Positions 23,904 through 35,109 of a DNA stretch of 64,000 nt are shown here, in pieces (positions within the stretch are counted from its first letter, which is position 1; each line of letters begins with the position of its first letter). The stretch comes from Glomus cerebriforme (Eukaryota; Glomeromycota; Glomeromycetes; Glomerales; Glomeraceae), in assembly GCA_003550305.1 (NCBI GenBank), contig QKYT01000112.1, forward strand, positions 49,209 through 113,208, written 5' to 3'. Below the pieces are notes generated by a model that had not been told where the DNA came from, searched no databases, and saw only the letters and a list, made by a program, of their open reading frames with translations. The position numbers and the translations under genes are program-made.

Positions 23904-25215
23904 CAGTGCCCGGTAAAAAGTCACTGGTCACGTGATTGTCGATCATTTATTTGTTTATTTTCAAAACCTGTTATATCGATCATTTTGTTATTAATTCGCC
24001 TCCAGTTTTTTGTCACGTATTGCTAAGACCTTTCTTATTCAAACATGTCTTTTAAAAGAAAAAAACTTTTTACTTTTGAATGTGTAGAAGTTGTTGGCAT
24101 GTGGAAATGTGGAACAAGTGAGAGAAAGATTAGTGAAGCCTTAAACCACTCTCAAAGTACTATACATGATGTTATTTCTGCATACAAGAATTATAGATAT
24201 GAAACTTTTCCTTCCAGAACTGGAAGACCACAAATAATGACTGAGAGAGATGGCCACCATTTGACAAGAATTCTCAAAGAAAATAGAAAAGCAAATATAC
24301 AGAAATTACATGAAGAATTTGTCAATTCTACTTTAACAAATGTTTGTGAAAAGACTTTAAAAAAATACCTTCATGAACAAGGTTTCTATGGTCGAGTTGG
24401 TATAAGAAAACCTTTTGTAAGTGAAAAAAATAAGCAAAAAAGACTTGCTTGGGCAAGAGAAAGAAAAGAGTGGGTAGATGAGTGGGAAAATATTATTTGG
24501 AGTGATGAGTCTAAGTTTGAGTTATTTAGGGGAAATGGTAGAAGGTGGGTATGGAGGCGTCCTCATGAAAAATATGATGTGAAGTGCTTAATTCCTACAA
24601 TGAAATCAGGTTAGCAAGAAGTAATGGTGTGGGGATGCTTTACTAAGCATAATCTTGGACNATTAGTAAAATTAGAAGGGAGAGTTACAGCTGCAGTATA
24701 TATTGATGTATTACAAAATTATTTATTACCATTCATAGATGATTTAAATGACTAGGAAAATTATTTTTTTCAAGAAGATAATGCTCCTATACATACTGCA
24801 AGGATAGTTCAAAGTTGAAAAGAAGAAAATGAGGTTAATAGTATTCCATAGTCTGCACAGAGTTCAGATCTCAACCCAATAGAAAATTTATAGGATGAGT
24901 TGGAAAGGCAGGTACGTGCATACACTTTATTGCCAAAAAATCGGGAAGATTTATAGAAAATACTTCAAGAGAAGTGGGCAAATATTGATGTTAATAAATA
25001 CCAAAATCTTGTTGATAGTATGCCTCGTCGAGTTGCTGCTGTTATAAAAAGTAAAGGTCATCCAACAAAGTATTAATAAAAAGTTAAAGACTTTGCCATT
25101 CAAATAAAAAATTTTTTATTAAATTTGGTGTTGTAGTGATTGAGTAATTTAAATTTAAAAATTCGCATTAAAATTGATTAGTGTCACGTGACCGGTGACT
25201 TGTTACTGGGCACTG
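23904..25215 (+). mobile_element. Tc1/mariner-type DNA transposon, 1,312 bp
   Basis: Inverted ends start CAGTGCCC and align over 31 nt with three mismatches (left CAGTGCCCGGTAAAAAG..., right, reversed, CAGTGCCCAGTAACAAG...). They are flanked by TA at 23,902-23,903 and 25,216-25,217, the standard Tc1/mariner target duplication. Each end contains a TCACGTGA palindrome (23,928-23,935 and 25,184-25,191). The element encodes a single transposase reading frame, now broken. It sits in older decayed transposon sequence. Confidence 0.95.
24045..25076 (+). pseudogene. Tc1-type DD34E transposase with six in-frame stops
   Basis: A 343-codon frame runs from the ATG at 24,045 to TAA at 25,074-25,076 without a frameshift. 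It contains N-terminal helix-turn-helix segments (SERKISEALNHSQSTIHDVI; GRPQIMTERD), the first catalytic Asp in WSDESKFE, the second in FQEDNAPIHTA and the Glu in DLNPIENL, with 34 codons between the last two (DD34E). In-frame stops lie at 24,612, 24,753, 24,816, 24,849, 24,891 and 24,954. The first 189 codons are open with all Trp codons intact, while the rest has all six stops, mostly where the family has Trp. One N is at 24,661. The protein is not functional as it stands. Confidence 0.9.
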
Positions 25216-25217
25216 TA

Positions 25218-26943
25218 TATATAGATGTAAATAGAATACTAATTCATTTATATATAATTCATCTTTTTGATAATATAACAGATAACTTAGATAAAATTAT
25301 TGCATATGTAAATACCATTCAATAAGAAATAGACTAATATTATATATTGATTGATAATAGGTGCAAAATTTTAGAAATGAGTTAAATAATGCTAAAAATT
25401 AAGTAATAATTTAAAATAATATATGTAGATGTTAGTAATATATTGTATAGCCTAATTTAGTCAAACTAAACATATGCGCGGATTTAGTTCATTGTAATAA
25501 AAAATGTAATTCCGTTGTAAAATGTTTTTTATGTAATACCAAGTTGATCAGCATACACNGGTTTCATATCAGGTGAATTTGNAGATCAATTAAAAAAATT
25601 TTTTTTTTGGTCGTACTTTACACTAACAAAAATACTTATTGCAAAAAACTCGTCCCAACCCATCTGACATAGTTACAACCCATCCGACATANGTAGGTCA
25701 TATTATAAGTTGCATAAATAGTTATAGTTAATATTTTTATTTCATTTTTTAGCCGTCTTTTTTATTCTTTTTAGTTATTTTTTTTTAAAAAAAAACTTGG
25801 TTTAACTTCTTTTTTTTTCTTCTGTAGTTTCTTACTTACGTATATAATTTTGAATGTGAACAACTAAAGAAAGCTTAGATTTGATTTTTTATTACTTTTA
25901 TTTTTATTTTCCTATTATTTCTCTTGTAGAGAGTTGTTTTGAACGAATTTTAATTAGGGTGGCTTAGCAATAACATGTGATCTGCACCAATGAATCAAAT
26001 CCGCCGATATGATCAAGTAAATTATTGTAAGAAAAATTTATTCTTCAACTACTAATAAAGAGTCAAGATTATCAATTGTGATAATCTTAGACAAATAAGA
26101 AAATATTAAAATATAATTATAATAGATTATTTAAGCAATATGAGAAATGAAAGGATAAAACTATATTTTTTTGTGAAATAGATTTTTTGAATTATGACTG
26201 ATGTAATACAATGACATAATTTAACATAATTCATATAGTTTATTGGTAAAAATTATGACCATCATAATTGATTTTGCCCATGATGAAATATTTTGATAAT
26301 AGTTTTTTAATTTTGCTAGAAAGTATAAATAAAATCTATGCTAAATAATGAAATAATTTTAATTTGCAATAACAAATATTTGTATTACAAAATAACTCTC
26401 TAAATATGATTATAATTTAAGATGTTATGCATATATTAGCACCTTTACTTTTCCAATTATTTAATTATAATAGATAAGAATTACCAGATGTATATTACCA
26501 AAAGCTTTAAAATATCAATGAGATAGCTTATCCACTAGCTATAGCTAGTTTTAATACTGCTATAAGAACTAATATCATGAAAAATAAGATAATAAAAAGA
26601 TTTATTCCTATGCTTATACAAAATCTATATAATGTCAATACAAATATTATACTGAACTAAAGTTTCTGAACTGATTATAAGACAAATACTGGAATATAAT
26701 AATAGGCATTAACTAAAAAGCTATATTCATCCTTGTAAATGAAAGGTTTACAGAGGTTAATATTTTAGATAATTACAAAAAATGTATTAAGCCTCTTATT
26801 CAAGTTATGCAAGATGCTAATAGTATATCTTACTTATACAATTATTTGCCTAATACTTTAAAAATGAAAGTTAGAATAGCTACGTCTGTTATGTTTAAGG
26901 CATTTTTCTCTGAGTTATGCAATAAGTGACATAAAATTAGAGG
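25218..26943. other. Decayed transposon sequence
   Basis: AT-rich sequence with no usable open frame. It includes three undetermined bases (25,559, 25,582, 25,692) and a short duplicated phrase, CAACCCATCTGACATA / CAACCCATCCGACATA, near 25,657-25,692. It probably continues the same older element that the Tc1 copy interrupted. Confidence 0.4.
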
Positions 26944-27393
26944 ATGAAAAGCTCAAGTTCCAATAGTAATGCAATTACAAAGAAATATAGTATGAGAAAA
27001 ATTTGCAGATATTGTAAGTTTGTGACACATTTTAGTTATACTAGTGATATTATGAATCTTATAGTTTTGTATACTTTTTGTGAAAGTGATTTTATCAAAA
27101 AGTTAGATGATGATCAAATATAATATCTAAAAAAAAACTACTTTAGAATTAAACAGGTTAAAAAGATAAATACTATAAAATCAACCAAATCTTTCTCTAA
27201 ATATCATTACTTAAAATACAATAAGGCAGATTATTTTAAGATCAAGTATATACAGGGTAAGTGTACCAAAAAAGTTAACTATACATATACGAATGATCCT
27301 AAAAATTCTGCTAATGAAGAGATATTTAATGAGAAAATTAAGAAAGAATTATTCTCAGATGATAATGATAATGATGAGGATTCTGAACTTTAA
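26944..27393 (+). pseudogene. Relic ORF with a CxxC pair and an acidic C-terminus
   Basis: From the ATG at 26,944 the frame runs 149 codons to TAA at 27,391-27,393, interrupted by a single TAA at 27,121. It includes ICRYCKFVTHFSY, a basic middle part (INTIKSTKSFSKYH) and a C-terminal acidic tail (SDDNDNDEDSEL). Composition is more protein-like than the surrounding sequence. It lies in the transposon block and is probably a transposon-encoded protein. I do not recognise a family. Confidence 0.35.
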
Positions 27394-28379
27394 AATTGCT
27401 TTAGTATTAAAAAAAAAATTCATTAACATAGGATTTTTGTAAAAACTAGAGGAAAGAAATTTCTTATTTTTAAGTCTAATTTTTTTACTTCTATGAAGCA
27501 CCCTAAAAAAGATATATTTAATAAAATCTTTCTAAGTTATTAGTAATATCATTAGTTATACAATGCTCTAAAGAGATTCTTATACCAATTACCTTACATT
27601 TTAATTAATCATATGCAAACTTGAAGGATCCATTTCTGAATCATTTTGCTGCTAACTATTCAGTTAAGACTAGAGATAATATTTGAAAGACTTTTACTAT
27701 TATTTATAAGAATATATTGCATCCTCTATTTCAAGTAACTAATACTTTTAAAATACAATCTGAATTTTTATCTTCATCTATGTACATCCTAGCTAATCCA
27801 AGATCTACAAGGAGTACAATAACTAGCAAAAAAAAAGACTTTAAATTATTCAATTAGAGTTTACTAATAAAAAAACCAATACTGATCCAAATTTTGAAAA
27901 ATTAACTTTTTGTAATTAAATAATCTGAATGATATAGCAATAATTTTATGCAGAATTAAAGAAGCATAAATACTATATATTATGAATGATACAGAATCTG
28001 ATTTCTCTCAGTCATTTCTAAGAACATAACTAAGCATCTTAATTTCAAAATAATTTAGTTAAATTATCATATAATAAATAATATAACAGAAATTAACTAA
28101 GTTAATATTTAAAAAGTTATAAAAATACTTTTAGATTATATAATTAGATTATAATATTACCAATAGACTATAATATTTTTAGTAAACTATAATGTTTTAA
28201 GTAGCAGTAAGTTGCCAGTAATTCTTTAAACTAATTAGTTTAAAAAATTAACAGTAATTATTTTAAAAGTCTTTTACATCATATTTTTTTTTACTTATTA
28301 ATAATACTTACAAACTTACTATATATAAAGAAAGTATTATTAATTAAAAATTGATTAATTTAAATCAAATGAAAATGAT

Positions 28380-28815
28380 AGTTTGCAATTTTTTATTATA
28401 TATCTAAGAATAATCAACATAAAATTTAAGGAGTTAAGATTCACATTATTTTAATATCTGTTAATAATAATGAACCATATATAAATATTAAATATTACTT
28501 ATTTAAACATTCAGATTTAGCTGATAATAACTTTTATTTACAATTTAATTTATCTTGATTAGAAAATGGAATTTAATATAGAACAACTTATATGAAAAAA
28601 ATAGATTGAATATAATTGGATATAGATATGAAACTTAAATTAATATTTATATTAAATTACTTTTTAATTATTTTGAATGTAAACTGCTATTCAAGTATTA
28701 TAAGATGAAGAAGTTTCTAAATAAGCAATTATGCAACTTACTGGTCATAAAAGTATTCAAGGAGAGTGAGCTTATAAAACAATCAATAAAGAATAATAAT
28801 TTAATACTTTAAATA
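28380..28815 (+). pseudogene. Decayed tyrosine-recombinase-like C-terminal domain (Crypton/DUF3504-like)
   Basis: Two stretches in the plus strand resemble the C-terminal half of the tyrosine recombinases of Crypton-type elements. The first is YYLFKHSDLADNNFYLQ (about 28,490-28,545). The second is IMQLTGHKSIQGE followed by AYKT (about 28,730-28,785), which corresponds to the conserved TGHxS...Y box. Stops fall at positions where Gln or Arg is expected (TAA for CAA, TGA for CGA). The assignment is by motif memory, so the exact family is uncertain. Confidence 0.45.
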
Positions 28816-31803
28816 TATTAATTAATATTACTGATAGCAAATTATCTTGTAAATAAAATAATCTACTCATAAGATAATTTAATTAATGATAATATTAAAA
28901 AACAAAATTACATATTTCTTTTCAAGAAATTTCTTTATCTTCGAATTTTTTAGAAAATAATATATTTCAAAATTATATCTTTTCAAATGTTTCTTTTTAC
29001 ATACAAAAATAATTTCAATTTTATAATTCATAAGTTTAATAATAAAAGTATAATTTATTATGCAGCATAAACATATTAATTAGTTTATCATAAAAGAAAT
29101 CATAGAAATTGATTAGTAATAGTAAACTTTATAAATATTCAAATTTTTGTAAAAAAAAAAAAAAAAAAAAAAAAACTTTTAAATTAGTTTATAAAATCAT
29201 GTATTGCTATTTTAAAATTTTGAGATAATTTGTGAATTCAAAAATTCAAATTTATTTTAAGATATATTGATTTCCTAAATTAAAAAATCAATCAATCTTT
29301 TACCAAAAAAAAATTCCAAATGATGAAATAATGAGGATCTTTAGAATTTTTATTTATTAATTTTTTTTTGCCAAGAAAAAAGAAAAAAACTAATTTAGAA
29401 TTCTTTTATGTACATAAAAATAAATATAAATATATAAATTCAGATAAGTATATATAAATAAAATCAAAAACTCCGTATTATATACAATCAAAATTGAATC
29501 AAGGGAATAACCGGATGAACGAATGAATGGATATTCAATTAAGTAGAAAAGACAATAATGAATATGACTTTAAATAAACAAAAAAAAAGATTCTGCATAA
29601 AAATTTTTAATTATTTTTCCTAAAAAAAGAAACTGAAAGGAAAAACTATCCGTTGGAATTCCAATAGAATCACGAGACAAAAAAAACTAGACTTAAAAAA
29701 TTCAATTTGTACATCAAAAGAAAAATTTTTTTTTCGGACAAAACGGAAAATAAATTAAAATTAGAAAAAATGAAAACGCGAAAGAAATCTGTGTGACGAC
29801 GGTTATCACAAACAAATAACGCCATTTACATCATTCATATATTCATATTTAAAAAATGGAAATTTGATTGGCACGGTACGAAAGTTCAACCGAAAAGACT
29901 AAATCTGGAAGATTAACCGGATAGACTGCGGAAAATAAAAGAATAAAATCGGGAAATACTTTTACTTTTTTGAATATGTTGAATAGAGTAACTTTTTGTT
30001 CAATTTATAAAAAAAAATTTTTTTTCTTTTAAAATAACAAATTAATAATAATAATATAATAATAAATCACAAATTCATTATATTTCATATTTTATGATGC
30101 AATATTTTTAAGGATTTATTATTGAAAAAATGAGGAAAAAAAAAAAAAAATTTTTTAATCTATATAAATAAAATAAAGTAGTAGATTATTAATCCTCGGT
30201 AACCTATGAATGATTATTAAATTTACTAATATGGAATTTTAATCATGTAATAAAAATATATATATATACAGTATATAACAGTATATTAATAAACTTTGTA
30301 CTAATACAAATTAAAACAAACAAAATTATTTATCCGATCTGATAACTCTTAAATTGTACGCAGTGATCTTTTTTATTATTATTATTATTTTAAAGAAGGT
30401 GATGTTTGGTAACCGTGTTACCATATGTCATTTGCCATAATTAAAAGGATTTACTTTTTAGAAAAAAAAGAAAAAAAACCCCAAGGAATTATTAAAATAT
30501 ATGCAAGATAGGAATTTTTATGGCTGCGGTTATTTTAAGAAGATTCGATCATCTTATTTATTTATATATTTAAAAAAAAAAAAAACAAAAAACAATTTGT
30601 TTATATTATTATAAATCTATCTTGGCAAAGTAAACATTATTATAAAACTTTAAATTTTTTTAGAACCAATATTCTCTGATCATCTTGGCTGAATTAGTAA
30701 ATAAATGAAATTAAATCTCCTATCAATTATTTTTTTGGGGAATTTTGCGTTTTTTTGGCGTATAATTCATAATATGAATAAAATAAGCAATACAAATTAA
30801 TTAGTCAATTTTTTGATTATGATGTATTTGTACTCGGAGTACAAACTACGATATTATTTTAAAAAATTACGTAAAATATTGATATGCACATGGATATGCA
30901 GGAAATACGAATTAAGATTCACCGCAGAATTAAATAGAATTAAATGATTACCAATTTAGTTAATTCGTCCTTGAGAAATTCTTTACATTGTTTCTAAACA
31001 ATTTTATTTTATAAAATATATGTTTAAATATTTGTAATCTAAAATAATTAGAACAAAGAAAATTACATTCATAAATGAATCACAACATCTCCGCAGTATT
31101 TATTTATTTGTAAAAAAAAAACCGCAGTTACATATAAACCATATAAATTTTTATTTTAAAAACTAACCATAATTAATAAAAAACAATGTTGTTTAATAAT
31201 ATATATTTTGTATCACAAATTTTAGAAGTGAAACTCGGAAATGTGATTAATTACCCTAATTTAGGATTTTATGAAAGATAGAATTCAATGGAAGCTTATG
31301 GTAAATCACGTGTCAATTACGTGTTTGATTGCATGTTCGTTTCGAATAAACGTAAAAAAATAAAAATAAAACCGAAAAATGATAAAGTAATTCATTCGAA
31401 AGCAAACATACGTGTTATATTTATATTTATATTTATATTTTTTTAATTCTAAAATTCTTAGAGATTTCAAGTGGTGATTTTTTAAGATATAAATTATTCT
31501 ACACATACTGTATATTATTTCTATTATTTAGATGGGAAAAAAACATATACATACATAAAGTAGATTATATACATTACAAAAGTCCTTCATTTCAATAAAA
31601 ACATATATTATAATATCATATTGATATTCTTAATTAATTAATTTAACGTTATCGATTTCCAAACATTCAATTTCGATTATATATTTTTTTTCGCGTAAAT
31701 TAAAATTATATTTTCGTTAATCCGTCATTTGTTAATATTTCGTTTATCGTCGTTATCGTGAATGTCTGAATTTTTCTTTTTTTTTTTTTTTTTATATATT
31801 TAT
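28816..31803. other. Intergenic region: end of transposon block, then spacer
   Basis: To about 29,500 the sequence resembles the transposon block. From about 29,500 it has gene-spacer character with A/T runs. Five CCGCAG/CTGCGG hexamers occur at 29,926, 30,524, 30,922, 31,091 and 31,122. A TCACGTG site is near 31,307. No gene is supported; the 66-codon frame at 31,306-31,506 is AT-driven. The 3' untranslated region of the orphan gene should be at the right edge. Confidence 0.5.
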
Positions 31804-32304
31804 TTATTTGCTGTTCGGATATAAAGTCAATAAAATCGAAGCTAATCTTGGCATACCACAAAATTCGTTAGTAACTTCAGTATATTCTTCCAAATCACTT
31901 TGTAATTCTTGACAAATCATATAAATATCTCTATTATCATTTAACATAATACTTGAAGTATCGCGAAAAGGAACAAAAGGTGGTGAATTTCCAAGTTCTA
32001 ATTGAGGAATAATATTATCGAGAATATCGGATAACGCAATATCTAAAGTTTCACGTATAATTGGATTTGGAATTGTTTCAATATGTTGACATGAACAGAC
32101 CGCTTTGAGCATCCATCTAAGATATTTTCTCGTTTCAGACGAAACGCATTGAACATCTTCGAACGTTTTTAATTTCATTTTTAAACAATATAAATTTCGT
32201 GCTATGTTTTGGATATTGGGTCCATGAGATCTATTAAGTGGGAATGGACTTGGAATATCCCAAGGTACCCACATTGTATATTTTTCTTGACTCCAATATC
32301 CCAT
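31804..32304 (-). CDS. Orphan 166-residue protein
   Basis: Single-exon frame with protein-like composition: MGYWSQEKYTMWVPWDIPSP at the N-terminus, a Cys-containing middle (WMLKAVCSCQHIE), helical stretches (IRETLDIALSDILDNIIPQ) and a C-terminus with GMPRLASILLTLYPNSK. There is no signal peptide, membrane segment or familiar motif. The start ATG is preceded by 18 A and 14 T on the coding strand, the same promoter-proximal arrangement seen at two other genes here, which supports a real start. I do not recognise the family; it may be lineage-specific. Confidence 0.65.
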   Translation of the reverse strand: MGYWSQEKYTMWVPWDIPSPFPLNRSHGPNIQNIARNLYCLKMKLKTFEDVQCVSSETRKYLRWMLKAVCSCQHIETIPNPIIRETLDIALSDILDNIIPQLELGNSPPFVPFRDTSSIMLNDNRDIYMICQELQSDLEEYTEVTNEFCGMPRLASILLTLYPNSK

Positions 32305-32306
32305 AA

Positions 32307-32338
<32 letters not shown>
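32307..32338 (-). promoter_or_regulatory. T14-A18 tract directly upstream of the orphan gene
   Basis: On the coding strand a T14 block followed by an A18 block ends two bases before the ATG. It resembles the tracts before the dsRNA-binding-like gene and the SMYD gene. Role as a nucleosome-excluding promoter element is inferred. Confidence 0.4.
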
Positions 32339-33961
32339 GAAAAGAAAAAGAAAGAAAATTTTTTTTTATTGGAAATCCAAATGAATTTGATGTATATTTA
32401 TAATTTTTTTTCGAAAAAGCAAAGTAAATTATCACCGTTTTCTTAAAAAGGCAAGTATGATTTTTAATTTGTGTAACGCTAAGAAATTCAACTTTGAGTC
32501 ACTTTTTAATTTGAATTATCTCTTCCGATCCAAGCCGGCTACTTTTTTATATTAACAAGATAAAAAAAAAAAAAAATTCGGAATTATCCCGGAGCTTCTA
32601 TATTTAGCTACAGTTTATGCATTATTATATAATAAGTAAAAAATAAAAAACGTGGTAACAACTTATTTGTGGCTAGTGCCAATTCAGTTAGTACATTTTT
32701 TTTTTTTTTGATAGTATTCAGTTATTCATATAATGAGAATATCATTTTTGTAATAAGCTTTTTTTTGCCACTTTAGCCACAATCCTTTGTTTCTATCATC
32801 CATACAAAAAAAGAAAAAAAAAAAAAAAAGGAATATATATATATATCGTATATAATCTACAACATTAACAGATTTTCCCCGTTGATTTTCTTTTTTCTAT
32901 CAAGGGGAATAGAGAAAAAAACTTGTTTGGTGGATCGTAAACAAATTAGTTTTTTTCATCGGTATTAATTATGGCGAATCGGCAAATTATGGTACCGAGC
33001 CGTAGTTATAGAATTCCATGAATGATTTTCTTCTTATCTATAGTTGCCCTTTCCTCAAAGTATTTCTTTTACCTAAGATTTTATACATGTGCAAATTTGT
33101 GATCATATGCATTTAATTAGCTATATTTTAAAATTGGTAAATAATAAAATATATATTATGTATATATATATATAATATATATATTAAATATTGCACATAA
33201 TGACACATATTTTGTAGGTCGGTAATGCTAGGAGGTTTGTTCCATTTGATATCAATTTAAAGAAAATGTTTTTTGTTTTTTTAACTAATTTCCCATGATC
33301 GGGCGCACGCTATGAAATTTTACTTTTTTATTTGTTAAAAATATTTTATCATTTTAATTGGTCAATAAATTTTTTGGTCAAAATTAATCTACATTATATC
33401 AAATTTTTATTTAACTTTACTGAAAACGTCAAACTGGGAATGTTTATTATATTGAAACATTTTCTTTGTTCTAAAAACTACTAATAATAAATACTAAAAT
33501 AAGACTTTTTAATAAAATAACATAAATTTTTTTAATAAAGTATATAAATAAATAAATAAAAAAAAAAAAAATACTAAACAAGAGTGTAAAAGAACCTATA
33601 CTTCAGAAAATTAATTTGTCCAAGAATACTCTCCCTCAAAAAAAAAAAAAAATATTTTATGCACTTTAATAAGATTTACTTGTTTCAAGTTTGTCTATGT
33701 AATTACTAATTAAACGATTTTAAAATACTGCTAATCAAATCATCCTTATACTTACTTATCATTTGGTTTATAAATCATTCGAAATTATAATGCATTGCTA
33801 TTTGCTATCACATTTCAATATCTCCCATCACATATTCTTCATATGACATTCCGCTATATATACATAGATTATTCCATTAGAATGAGTAGATCAATCTTAT
33901 AAATTGAAAGTAATTTGCAAAATGATGCATAATTAACTAATTAGATCATTTTCGCTGATAC
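32339..33961. other. Intergenic region, no gene seen
   Basis: Upstream region of the orphan gene and downstream region of Maf1. It is AT-rich with poly-A/T runs and TATATA repeats (near 33,150-33,190). No supportable gene or element. Confidence 0.55.
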
Positions 33962-35109
33962 TTACATTACATCGCTACCCGAGTCAGAAAATGTATCCAA
34001 AGGCTCTTCCTCTTGTAAAGGTGCATTAATGCTAAAAATAAAAAAGTTCAATAAACTATCAAAGAAAATTTTCAATTTAATATATATATATATATGTCTT
34101 AAATACCTTAAACATCTGACAGCGAAAAATAATATTCGTTTTAATTTTATGTTGTAAAAGAAGAAATTGAATGACCATCTATAAAATAAAATCAGGGGAA
34201 AAAAAAGAATAATCAAGTAAGAAGATGAGCTTGTATGTACAGAGGCCCATGCAAATTTTTTGAAGAAAAAATCTGAAAAGGTATTCCAAAAAAATATGAG
34301 TCATCTCTTTGTAACTTAATAAAAAAAGATATCGCAATTACATACATAGCACCATCTTCCGCATTCGGGTCAGAATCAATATCAGGATTGAACGAATAAA
34401 CGCTACATTCGTCTAACTCAATAATATCATCGATTACCTGCCACAAGTTTAAATCATTGACTATATAAGCATGGCCTAAATTGAATAAGGTATTGTTTAT
34501 GTAGTTGCAAACCATAGGAACTGATGGTTGTTTAGTGAATTGATCAGGTTTGACGTCACTGCATTAAAATATTGTTAGAATATAATAATAAATTTAAACG
34601 CGACAATAAATATAGAGATACAAACGAAAAGTCATAATCAGGATAGGACGCGTTTAATGTTGCTATTAAATTGAATAACATCCGACGAGAAGAAGGCTGA
34701 TCCATAGGACCAAAAGGCGATATTATATTATGGAGAGAATGATTTTGGTCAGGTGAAACACTTTCGGACAAGTCTGAATTCCATTGACTTTCAAAATGTT
34801 TGTAAAGTTTTTTGTCAACACCTGCAAGTTTACCTATAAAAAAGAGAATAGAAAAGAAAGCACTTGTTTGAATTTTTTTTTTATTTTCTTTTTTTTTTTA
34901 TTTTTTATTTATCTGTGGACAATCAGATATAACACTGGGAATATGAAAGTCCTATGTTGTTTTAAATGCACTAACCACTCCGTCACTCCCCATTTTTCAC
35001 CCTACTTACAGGAGTAGGTCTCTATTCGACCCACAACCCTGCACTCAGGATTTTCAAATACCAACGCGGTATTTATGGGGTCGAGAGAAGCTATATCTAG
35101 AAATTTCAT
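33962..35109 (-). CDS. MAF1: Maf1, repressor of RNA polymerase III
   Basis: Predicted 220-residue Maf1. Five exons: 35109-35010, 34833-34626, 34558-34346, 34178-34107, 34031-33962 (663 nt). The N-terminal box MKFLDIASLDPINTAL and the VVGRIETYSCK segment are diagnostic. They are followed by the conserved LIATLNASYPDYDFS, the ECSVYSFNPDIDSDP box and WSFNFFFYNIKLKRILFF. The protein ends in an acidic tail (LQEEEPLDTFSDSGSDVM). Maf1 binds Pol III and represses tRNA and 5S transcription under stress; in yeast and animals it is controlled by TOR/PKA phosphorylation. The exon 2 donor (GTTTGT) was chosen because the other nearby GT would give a stop. The protein is shorter than yeast Maf1 because it lacks most of the variable linker. 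Confidence 0.95.
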
